From Streptomyces cinnabarinus (GTDB taxonomy: Bacteria > Actinomycetota > Actinomycetes > Streptomycetales > Streptomycetaceae): a stretch of 64,000 nt of DNA. Numbering within the stretch: the stretch's first letter is position 1; every line of letters starts with the position of its first letter. The stretch covers positions 620,001 to 684,000 of the forward strand of contig NZ_CP114413.1 in NCBI RefSeq assembly GCF_027270315.1, in the 5' to 3' direction. Shown piece by piece: positions 57,448-64,000 of this stretch. The notes below the pieces were generated by a model. That model searched no databases and was not told where the DNA came from. It saw nothing but the letters and a program-made list of their open reading frames with translations. The position numbers were made by a program, and so were the translations under genes.

Positions 57448-58491
57448 TCAGCCCGCGGTGCCGCGGCATTCGATGACGGCCCACACGTCCCCGGCCGGGT
57501 GGACGGCGGCGATGTCGAAGCCCGCGCGGGTCAGCAGGTCGTCCCACTGGGCGCGGGTCCGGTGCTCGCCCTCGACCAGCACCAGCATGTCGAGGTCCAG
57601 CACCTTGCCCAGCTCCCCGGTCTCGCCGATCACCGAGTCCAGGATGAGCAGCCGGGCCTCAGGGGCGTCGCCCATGGCCTGGCGGATGCGGACGAGCAGG
57701 CGTACGGCGTCGGCGTCCGCCCAGTCCTCCAGCACTCCCCGCAGGACGTAGGCGTCGCAGCCGGTGGGCAGGACGTCGAAGAAGTCCCCGATCCGTACCT
57801 CGACCCGCTCGGTCAGGTGCTGCGAGGCGAGGAACTTGTGGGCGCTCTCGGCCACCGCGGGCCCGTCCACGAGGACCCCGGTCGACGACGGGACGGCCGT
57901 CAGCACTCCGGCGAGGAACTGGCCGCGGCCGCCGCCGATGTCGGCGAAGCGGGTGAAGCGCCCGAAGTCGAACGAGGTCAGGAAGTCGTCGGCGAAGTAC
58001 TGGCCGAACTCGACCATCGCCGCGTCGAACTCGTCGCGGACTTCCTTCTGTTGCGGCCGGGCAAGGAAGTCGTAGAGCGGTTCCCGGTGGCGCAGTTGGA
58101 AGGCCGGGACTCCGGTGCGGACGGACTCCACCAGGTCGCCGTAGGCGGCGAGGACGTCCGGTTCGGCGAAGAACGTCGTCATGCCGCGCATGGAGCGGGG
58201 GTGGCCGGAGCGCAGCAGGTCGCCCATCGGGGCCAGTTCGAAGCTGTCCGCGGGCACCTCGCGCAGCGCGTCGGCGCCGGCCGCCGCGCGCAGCAGGCGG
58301 CGCAGCCGGGGTGTGTCGGAGCCGGTCGCAGCCGCCAGGTCCGCGGTGGTGCGCGGGCCGTCGGCGAGGAGGTCGGGGATGTTCAGCTTGGCCACGGCGT
58401 ACAGCACGAAGGCGACCTTGAGGTCGACGTTGTACTGGTAGAGGCGTTGTGCCGCGGTGCGTTCGGGGTTCTCGGTCGTTTCCGGCCGCAT
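57448..58491 (-). CDS. Family-2 (COMT-like) SAM-dependent methyltransferase with altered catalytic base
   Basis: A 347-residue protein of the plant-COMT-like O-methyltransferase family found in antibiotic pathways (DnrK, TcmN-like). An N-terminal winged-helix dimerisation domain (about 15-105) precedes the Rossmann fold; the SAM motif is RFADIGGGRGQFL (near 181-193). The catalytic motif, normally L-H-D-W, reads LEDW at about 254-257: the general-base His is replaced by Glu. So methylation may proceed by another mechanism, or the enzyme may have changed function, as known for RdmB-type relatives. It lies between the hotdog and phosphatase genes in the operon. Confidence 0.86.
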   Translation of the reverse strand: MRPETTENPERTAAQRLYQYNVDLKVAFVLYAVAKLNIPDLLADGPRTTADLAAATGSDTPRLRRLLRAAAGADALREVPADSFELAPMGDLLRSGHPRSMRGMTTFFAEPDVLAAYGDLVESVRTGVPAFQLRHREPLYDFLARPQQKEVRDEFDAAMVEFGQYFADDFLTSFDFGRFTRFADIGGGRGQFLAGVLTAVPSSTGVLVDGPAVAESAHKFLASQHLTERVEVRIGDFFDVLPTGCDAYVLRGVLEDWADADAVRLLVRIRQAMGDAPEARLLILDSVIGETGELGKVLDLDMLVLVEGEHRTRAQWDDLLTRAGFDIAAVHPAGDVWAVIECRGTAG

Positions 58492-58516
58492 AAGTCCTCT
58501 CTCGGTACGGGCCTGT

Positions 58517-58960
58517 TCAGTCGTTGTAGCCGTCGAGGTCGGCGAGGAGGATCTTCGACACCGTGTAGGTGCCCTGTCCCGCCGCCACGAGCTTTCCGCT
58601 GTCGGAGTAGACGTCGCTGCGGGCGACGTAGATGGTCTTCCCGGCGGTCACCACCTCGCCGAGGGCGTAGACGCCCTCCTTGCGCACCGGCCGGATCAGG
58701 TTGATGTGGTAGTCGACGGTCAGGACGCTGTAGGTCTCCTCCAGGGAGTTGGCGGCCATGAACCCGGCGGTGTCGCCGACCTCGAAGAGCATGGCCGCGT
58801 GCAGGAAGTCCGCGTTCTGCGTGAGGTCCGGCTGGAACGGGATGGCCACCCGTGCCACCCCGGCCTTCTCGATCTCGATGGTCTTGTTCAGGTACCGGGA
58901 GATCCTGCAGCGCATGCAGCAGCGGGTGAGCTTCTCGAAGTGCGTCGACGCGGAACTCAA
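58517..58960 (-). CDS. PaaI-like hotdog thioesterase
   Basis: A 147-residue hotdog-fold protein: VAIPFQPDLTQNADFLHAAM then LFEVGDTAGFMAANS, where H and the GDTAG part match the PaaI/YiiD-like active-site region, and VLTVDYHINLIRPVRKEGVY. It probably hydrolyses an acyl thioester such as one held on the cluster's ACP. The start is the TTG at 58960, because AAGGAG lies about 8 nt upstream and no ATG/GTG fits; the product then begins with SSASTHFEKLTRCCMRCRIS. It follows the KS-like gene by 31 bp. Confidence 0.8.
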   Translation of the reverse strand: MSSASTHFEKLTRCCMRCRISRYLNKTIEIEKAGVARVAIPFQPDLTQNADFLHAAMLFEVGDTAGFMAANSLEETYSVLTVDYHINLIRPVRKEGVYALGEVVTAGKTIYVARSDVYSDSGKLVAAGQGTYTVSKILLADLDGYND

Positions 58961-58991
58961 CGGGGTGCTCCTTGTGAGTGCGGTGGCACGG

Positions 58992-60212
58992 CTAGGCGCG
59001 GGACACCACCAGGCTGGCATTGATCCCACCGAATCCGAACGCGTTGATCAGACAACGTCGGATCACTCGCTCGCGCGGCTCACGGGCGATGTCGACGTCG
59101 GCGAACGGCGGTTCGGCGCGGTCCAGTTTGAGGGTCGGCGGCACGGTCCGGTGGCGCAGCGCCATCAGGGCGGCGGCGAGGTTCAGCGGGCCGTTGGCGG
59201 CGAACGCGTAGCCCGTGTGCCCCTTGATCGAGGTGACCACGGGCCGCCGTGCGGCGCCCGCCGTCGCGGCCCGGACCGCCGCCAGCTCGGCCGCGTCGCC
59301 CTGCACCATGCCGGAAGCCTGCGCGAACACGCAGTCCACCGCGTCCGCCCGCGAGGCGGCGTCGGTGAGCGCGTCCGTCATGCACCGCGCGATGTGCGGC
59401 GCCGACAGTCCGGTGATGCCCTGTCCGCCGCTGTTGGCGGCGAACCCGGTCAGCTCCCCGTGGATCATCGCGCCCCGCGCCTCGGCGTGCTCCCGCTCCT
59501 CCAGTACGAAGACGGCGGCCGCCTCGCCGACGATCATGCCGTCCCTGTCCTGGTCGAACGGACGGGGTGTCAGTTCCGGGTCCTCGCGGCGGCTGAGCGC
59601 CCTCATCGCCTCGAAGCCGGAGTAGGTGACGGGCGTGGTAACCGCCTCCGCACCGCCCGCGAGGGCCCAGGTACGGGCCCCGGAGCGGATGGCCCGCATC
59701 GCCTGCCCCACCGCCTGACAGCCGCTCGCGCAGGCACCGGCGACGGTCACCTGCTCCCCCTCGATGCCCTGGCGCAGCGCGATCATGCTCGCGGCCATGT
59801 TGGGGATCAGGGAGGGGATCAGAAAGGGACTGGTCCTGCGGGTCCCCTCCTGTTCCTGCCGGAGCACTCCGGCCTCGATGCTGGGCAGTCCGCCCATGGC
59901 CACCCCCAGATACACCCCGCCGCCCTCGCGTTCGGTGAGCCCGCTGTTCGTGAGCGCCTGTTCGGCGGCGAACAGCGCGTAACGCACGAAGCCGCTCATG
60001 CGCTTGATCTCGAAGCGGAGCGGGCCCTCGGCGAAGGTCACCCGGGAGTCGTCGATCTCGGCGGCCAGCCGGGAGCGGAACCGTTCGGGGTCGAAGCGGG
60101 TCACCGGGCCGATCCCGGACCGTCCGGAGAGCAGTCCCTTCCACAGTTCGTCGACGTCCGCGCCGAGGGAGCAGACGATCCCGATCCCGGTGACCACCAC
60201 GCTGCGCGGCAC
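58992..60212 (-). CDS. Beta-ketoacyl synthase / chain-length-factor-like protein with altered triad
   Basis: A 406-residue thiolase-fold protein of the FabF/KS type. The active-site Cys is at C161 (VAGACASGC). However, the two catalytic His positions are changed: the segment that should read A-H-G-T reads FAQASGMVQGD (Q298), and the K-x-x-x-G-H motif reads KGHTGY (Y335). This pattern, with NGPLNLAAALMAL after it, looks like a chain-length factor that still has a Cys. It cannot be expected to decarboxylate malonyl-ACP like FabF. It could be an acyltransferase or a partner of a missing KS. It begins 12 bp after the ACP gene. Confidence 0.84.
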   Translation of the reverse strand: MPRSVVVTGIGIVCSLGADVDELWKGLLSGRSGIGPVTRFDPERFRSRLAAEIDDSRVTFAEGPLRFEIKRMSGFVRYALFAAEQALTNSGLTEREGGGVYLGVAMGGLPSIEAGVLRQEQEGTRRTSPFLIPSLIPNMAASMIALRQGIEGEQVTVAGACASGCQAVGQAMRAIRSGARTWALAGGAEAVTTPVTYSGFEAMRALSRREDPELTPRPFDQDRDGMIVGEAAAVFVLEEREHAEARGAMIHGELTGFAANSGGQGITGLSAPHIARCMTDALTDAASRADAVDCVFAQASGMVQGDAAELAAVRAATAGAARRPVVTSIKGHTGYAFAANGPLNLAAALMALRHRTVPPTLKLDRAEPPFADVDIAREPRERVIRRCLINAFGFGGINASLVVSRA

Positions 60213-60224
60213 CTCGTCACCCGG

Positions 60225-60500
60225 TCACGCCTGCTGCCGGGCCGCGTCCTGGGTCTGCCTTATGTAGTCCTCCAGGTCCCGCATCGTCTCCAGCTTGTCC
60301 ATCGCGGACTCCTCGAAGTCGACGCCGAAGCAGTCCTCCAGATAGAGCAGCAGCTCGATCATCTTGAGCGAGCTCATGCCCTCGATGGAGTTGCTGAGGT
60401 GCGACTGCGGCGTCAGATGGGAGACGTCCCGTTCCACGAACTCGCCGATGTGCCCGACGAGTTTGTCGAACAGCTCCAGGTCCTGCTTCTCGTCCTGCAT
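60225..60500 (-). CDS. Acyl carrier protein
   Basis: A 91-residue carrier: LELFDKLVGHIGEFVERDVS, then IEGMSSLKMIELLLYLEDCF; S44 in S-S-L is the phosphopantetheine site (the usual Asp before it is Ser). EESAMDKLETMRDLEDYIRQ completes helix IV. It is stand-alone, and the FAAL gene ends 20 bp upstream, so the FAAL most likely loads it. The ATG at 60500 is chosen for GGGGGAGG 8 nt upstream over an ATG at 60518. Confidence 0.9.
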   Translation of the reverse strand: MQDEKQDLELFDKLVGHIGEFVERDVSHLTPQSHLSNSIEGMSSLKMIELLLYLEDCFGVDFEESAMDKLETMRDLEDYIRQTQDAARQQA

Positions 60501-60520
60501 CGTGTGGGCCTCCCCCATCG

Positions 60521-62182
60521 TCAACTGGTCTGTTCCTCGATCAACTTGCGGCACAGATGGCGCTGGATCTTGCCGCTGGTGGTGCGCGGCAGCCGGGCTC
60601 GGGCGATCCAGTGGAAGGCGACGCCGGAGATCCCGAACGCCTCGGCGAGGGCTCGGCTCACCCGGTCGGCGACCTTCTGCCGCTCGCCCTCCTCGGCGAG
60701 CCTCTCGTCGAGCAGCAGATGGAGCTGCTCGGTGAGCAGGTCCTGGTCCGGGACGCCGACGGCGACGACCGCCGGGGTGCGCGGGGACTCGGTGACGGCT
60801 TCCACGAACCGCTCCAGCTGGTCCGGGACGTAGTTGCGGCCGGCGATGATGACGATGTCCTTGCGGCGGCCCGTGACGAAGACCTCGCCGTCCAGCAGAT
60901 AGCCGAGATCGCCGGTCCGCAGATAGCCGTCCGCGGTCCTGAACGCCTGCTCGTCCAGGGCCTGTTCCTGCCCCGGCAGATAGCCGTCGATGATGCTCGG
61001 CCCGGCCACCTCGATCTCGCCGACCGCCCGCTCCGGTACCGGTGAACCGCCCTCGTCGACCACCCGCAGCCGGTGGCCGGGCAGCACCGGGCCGACGCAC
61101 ATCATGCCGACGCTGCGCGGGTCGTCGCCCGGGCGCGGTTCGGCGTACCCCTTCGCCGCCACGGCCTCGGCGTCCACGCGGTCCACCGCACAGGGGCGGT
61201 CGACATCGGAGATGGTCACCGCGAGCGTGGCCTCCGCCAGCCCGTACACGGGCAGCAGGGTGGTGCCGGGCAGCCCGAACGGGCCGAAGGCGTCCTGGAA
61301 CTCGCGCATGGTGTGCTCGTGCACGGGTTCCGCGCCGCACAGGGCGACCCGCCAGGTCGACAGGTCGAGTTCGCCCGGCGGCCGGCGCCGCGCGACGCGC
61401 GCGCAGATGTGGAACGCCGAGCTGGGAGCGGGCGAGAGGGTGCCGCCGTAGCGGCTGATCCAGCGCAGCCAGGACAGGGGGTTGCGCAGGAAGGTGACGG
61501 GGTCCGCGAGGATCATCGGGATGCGGGCCTGGAGGGCGTAGGAGATCCCGATGAGGCCCATGTCGTGGAAGAGGGGCAGCCAGCTCACCAGGGAGTCGTC
61601 CGGTCTGGCGTGGATCGCCTCGGCGATGGCGCCGACGTTGGCGACGATGTTGCGGTGCCGGACCATGGCGAGCTTGGGGACGCCGGTGGAGCCGGAGGTG
61701 GCCTGGAGGTGGGCGAGGGAATGCGGCCGGGCGCGGGGTGCGTCGGGCGGTGCGTAGGCGCCGCGCAGGGCGTCCGGTGTGCTGACCGGGACGGGCAGTG
61801 CGGAGGCGAGGGTGTCGGTCAGCTCCGGGGCCGCGACGATCCGGCGGGCGCGCGCCTGCTCGGCGAGCGCGCGCAGGCTCGCGGTGTAGCGCTCGGTGCT
61901 GCCTCCGGCCGGTTCCGCCGCGACGACCGGGACGACTCCGGCGTACAGGCAGCCGAGGTAGAGCGCCAGGAAGTCGCGGGAGGTGGGCAGGACGAGCAGG
62001 ACGTGGTCGCCCTCGGTGAGCCCCTGCTCCCTCAGTCCGGTCGCGGTCTCGCCGATGAGGCGGGCCACGTCCGCGCAACTGAGGGCGAACTCCTCGTCGT
62101 TGCGCTCGATCACCCGGAAGGCGAGGCGGTCCGGAGTGTGCCGGGCGCTGTCGAGGAGGGTGTCGACGACGGTCCCGGTCAT
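60521..62182 (-). CDS. Fatty-acyl-AMP ligase (FAAL) family enzyme
   Basis: A 553-residue adenylate-forming enzyme. The P-loop SGSTGVPKLAMV is followed by SWLPLFHDMGLIG, which is diagnostic for FAAL-type enzymes, then LPVYGLAEATLAV, YLRTGDLGYLLDGEVFVTGR and the catalytic Lys in PRTTSGKIQR near the end. FAALs activate a fatty acid as acyl-AMP and pass it directly to a carrier protein, without CoA; here the ACP follows. The ATG at 62182 overlaps the end of the radical SAM gene by 4 bp. The acyl chain cannot be predicted. Confidence 0.91.
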   Translation of the reverse strand: MTGTVVDTLLDSARHTPDRLAFRVIERNDEEFALSCADVARLIGETATGLREQGLTEGDHVLLVLPTSRDFLALYLGCLYAGVVPVVAAEPAGGSTERYTASLRALAEQARARRIVAAPELTDTLASALPVPVSTPDALRGAYAPPDAPRARPHSLAHLQATSGSTGVPKLAMVRHRNIVANVGAIAEAIHARPDDSLVSWLPLFHDMGLIGISYALQARIPMILADPVTFLRNPLSWLRWISRYGGTLSPAPSSAFHICARVARRRPPGELDLSTWRVALCGAEPVHEHTMREFQDAFGPFGLPGTTLLPVYGLAEATLAVTISDVDRPCAVDRVDAEAVAAKGYAEPRPGDDPRSVGMMCVGPVLPGHRLRVVDEGGSPVPERAVGEIEVAGPSIIDGYLPGQEQALDEQAFRTADGYLRTGDLGYLLDGEVFVTGRRKDIVIIAGRNYVPDQLERFVEAVTESPRTPAVVAVGVPDQDLLTEQLHLLLDERLAEEGERQKVADRVSRALAEAFGISGVAFHWIARARLPRTTSGKIQRHLCRKLIEEQTS

Positions 62183-63705
62183 CGCGCGTATCGCTTCACG
62201 AACTCGACGTCGGTGCGCTTGGACGACTTCGCCAGCCAGTCGCGCAGTTCGCCGTGCCGGGAGTCGAAGTCGGCCTTCAGCCGGTCCTCCTTCAGCTCCC
62301 CGGAGGCGGTGTAGTACGGCTTCTCCAGGTCCTCCAGGAACCGGATGTGCTGCTCCATGCCGGCGCGTCCGCGGTCCACACTGCGGGAGTACGACTTCAG
62401 CCGGGCCCGCCGCTGCGGGCGTTGCTCGATCTCGAAGGCCCGCTCGAAGAAGATGTCGTAGCTGTCGAGGATGCCCCGCTGGAGTTCGCTGGGGCGCATC
62501 CGGCGCGGGAAGATGCCGACGAAGGAGTAGTGCTGGTAGGTCGGCACCTCCATGATGATCCGGTGGTCCTCGACGTCCTGCCGGGCGCCGTAGAGCAGGT
62601 CCTGGAAGGGGTATTCGGCCAGGCACACGAAGACCGGGTGCATGATGCGGGCCTCGGCGCACCACTGGGCGGTGGCCTCGATGGCCGGGCGGTCCTGGAC
62701 GTCGAGGCCGAAGATGATCGCCGAGTGGATGGCGATGTCGTTCTCGGCGAAGCGGATCAGCCGGCGGGTCTGTTCCGAGGGGTCGACGCGCTTGTTGAAC
62801 GCCTTGAGGACGCTCGGGTCCTCCGACTCCACGCCCAGGCAGTACTCCTCGAATCCCGAGCGCTTGAGGTCGAGGACGAGGTCCATGTCGTCGGCGTGGT
62901 TGACCCGGCTCATGGCGATGAACTTGTAGTTGCGGTCCCGGAAGGTCTCCGCGATCTCCCGGCAGTAGTTCTTGCGGGTCGTGAAGTTGAGGTCGGTGAC
63001 GTAGAAGCGGTTGCAGCCGGTCTGTTCGTAGATGGCGTCCAGTTCGCCGCGCACGTCCTCGGCCGTCTTGGTGCGGAACTTCCGGCCCAGCAGGCGGATG
63101 GCGTAGCAGAACGAGCAGTCGAAGGGGCAGCCGCGGGACATGGAGACCGTGGCCCAGTGCAGTTTGGGCGCGCGGGCGAGGAGGCCGGGGTTGATCGCGT
63201 TGGCGATGTTGCCGTACCGGGCGACCTGGCCCACGACCATCCGGCCGTCGGCGGCGATGTAGGCGAGGTTGTCGACGCCGGTGACCGGGTCGCCTTCCTC
63301 CAGCGCCCGGATCAGCTGGACGGTGGGGATCTCGCCCTCGGCGATCACCGCGTAGTCGGCGTAGCGCAGGGCCTCGTAGGGCGCGAACGCGGCGTGCGGT
63401 CCGCCCATGATGACCACGCAGTCGGAGCGCTTCTCCCGCTTGATCAGCTCCAGCGCCTCGATGTTGGACCAGAAGTGCGTGGCCAGCGCGGAGATCAGGA
63501 TGTAGTCGTAGGCGGCCAGCGGGAAGTCGTCCGGCTTCTCGCCCCAGAACATCTGGCACATCTCGACGCGGGCGTCCGGGAATTCCTGCTGTACGAAGGA
63601 CGCGACGTAATAGATGCCGTCGTTGTAGGTCGTCGCCAGGGTGGAGGCGTCGGGATAGGCCTCGTGGAAACCAAGTTGGACGCAGAGGATGTTCAGTTTC
63701 CTCAT
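62179..63705 (-). CDS. Cobalamin-type (B12-binding domain) radical SAM enzyme
   Basis: A 508-residue protein. Residues 1-150 form a Rossmann-like cobalamin-binding domain (AAYDYILISALATHFWSNIE; VVIMGGPHAAFAPYEALRYA then DYAVIAEGE), without the DxHxxG of methionine synthase, as in most class B radical SAM proteins. The radical SAM barrel starts with C193-x3-C197-x2-C200 in SRGCPFDCSFC. The C-terminal domain of about 130 residues (EVPTYQHYSFVGIFPRRM onward) is extra. Such enzymes methylate or rearrange unreactive carbons. Start and stop overlap the neighbouring genes by 4 bp each. Confidence 0.9.
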   Translation of the reverse strand: MRKLNILCVQLGFHEAYPDASTLATTYNDGIYYVASFVQQEFPDARVEMCQMFWGEKPDDFPLAAYDYILISALATHFWSNIEALELIKREKRSDCVVIMGGPHAAFAPYEALRYADYAVIAEGEIPTVQLIRALEEGDPVTGVDNLAYIAADGRMVVGQVARYGNIANAINPGLLARAPKLHWATVSMSRGCPFDCSFCYAIRLLGRKFRTKTAEDVRGELDAIYEQTGCNRFYVTDLNFTTRKNYCREIAETFRDRNYKFIAMSRVNHADDMDLVLDLKRSGFEEYCLGVESEDPSVLKAFNKRVDPSEQTRRLIRFAENDIAIHSAIIFGLDVQDRPAIEATAQWCAEARIMHPVFVCLAEYPFQDLLYGARQDVEDHRIIMEVPTYQHYSFVGIFPRRMRPSELQRGILDSYDIFFERAFEIEQRPQRRARLKSYSRSVDRGRAGMEQHIRFLEDLEKPYYTASGELKEDRLKADFDSRHGELRDWLAKSSKRTDVEFVKRYAR

Positions 63706-64000
63706 GACGGCGATCCCGAGGGGCTGACCTGCCGCCCGGCGTGCCGGCGCGCGAGTTCCTGACGGACCTTCGTCTTCATCTCCTGCTTCAGCCGGGCGGC
63801 GATGCGATCGGGGTCGTTGACCCGGCGCTGCGCCCAGGCGAGCAGGTCGCGCGCTTCGGTGCGGTCCATGTTCGGGTGCTTCCACACCAGGTTGTACAGG
63901 TCGTGCTTGCTGAGGTCCGGCTCGTCGATCAGATGCTCCATCTGGCGGTAGAGCCGGGTGCCGTGGAAGGGGGTGAGCAGCGTCAGCTGGCAGGCGAACA
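63702..64000 (-). CDS. C-terminal part of a second radical SAM enzyme, 5' end beyond the window
   Basis: About 98 residues are visible: FACQLTLLTPFHGTRLYRQM, then YNLVWKHPNMDRTEARDLLA and a basic helical tail (RIAARLKQEMKTKVRQELAR). The T-P-F-x-G-T-x-L-Y motif is typical of the end of the radical SAM barrel in B12-binding-type proteins (compare T-P-L-P-G-T-P-L-Y). The ORF continues to the right edge. It ends 4 bp inside the start of the next radical SAM gene, giving a tandem pair. The cysteine motif must lie outside the window. Confidence 0.75.
   Translation of the reverse strand, partial: FACQLTLLTPFHGTRLYRQMEHLIDEPDLSKHDLYNLVWKHPNMDRTEARDLLAWAQRRVNDPDRIAARLKQEMKTKVRQELARRHAGRQVSPSGSPS

Noticed and set aside
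1..64000. CRISPR array, prophage or integrative element
   Set aside because: No series of regularly spaced direct repeats, no integrase, transposase, terminase or capsid gene, and no tRNA-linked attachment site was seen.

Overview
The window is high-GC actinobacterial chromosome, most probably Streptomyces. The base composition, the wobble-position G/C bias, the many GTG/TTG starts, the wealth of secreted glycoside hydrolases and small transcription factors, and the PAS-GAF-SpoIIE phosphatases all point that way. I see no rRNA, tRNA, CRISPR array, integrase or transposase. All calls come from reading the sequence and from knowledge of protein families; no database search was possible.

Layout. 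1-5.2 kb: the 5' part of a PAS/GAF/SpoIIE phosphatase, a dhaKLM dihydroxyacetone kinase operon, and a TetR regulator divergent from an SDR dehydrogenase around a clear operator. 5.2-16 kb: a GH75 chitosanase and an FN3 lipoprotein facing away from each other across a structured region with a DasR-like site, then a surface protein, a DJ-1/PfpI protein, a PadR regulator with a FadH-type dienoyl-CoA reductase, secreted proteins and a second PAS-PAS-GAF-SpoIIE phosphatase. 16-25 kb: PrmC-like methyltransferase, MarR, GNAT, a YedY-like molybdoprotein with its flavin reductase, a CE7 acetyl esterase, GntR and PadR regulators, a broken methyltransferase gene, and a short Rho paralogue.

25-35 kb: a two-gene operon in which a small EACC1-like protein precedes a 981-residue caspase - Ser/Thr kinase - STAND NTPase fusion, a conflict/immunity-type architecture. 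It is followed by a D,D-carboxypeptidase, two GT-C mannosyltransferases (one overlapping the carboxypeptidase antisense by 265 bp), a MOSC protein and two uncharacterised proteins. 35-42 kb: a co-directional nitrogen-salvage block (FadR regulator, amino-acid permease, asparaginase, aspartase, glutaminase), then a FluC - DUF190 - FluC fluoride-channel operon. 42-52 kb: an SMP-30-like protein and an ArsR regulator, then a complete galactan-use locus: GH53 endo-galactanase and GH42 beta-galactosidase divergent from an ABC importer (ganS-ganP-ganQ) and a LacI regulator, with a promoter/operator in the divergent gap.

52-64 kb: VOC, MarR, AraC, SseB-like, AMIN-like and SRPBCC genes. The right end is a tightly packed leftward operon that continues past the edge: two tandem cobalamin-type radical SAM enzymes, a fatty-acyl-AMP ligase, an ACP, a ketosynthase/chain-length-factor-like protein with an altered active site, a hotdog thioesterase, a family-2 methyltransferase with an altered catalytic base, a histidine phosphatase and a PhyH-type dioxygenase. 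It reads as a natural-product cluster of a type I cannot name. This cluster and the caspase-kinase-STAND/EACC1 pair are the two most interesting parts of the window.
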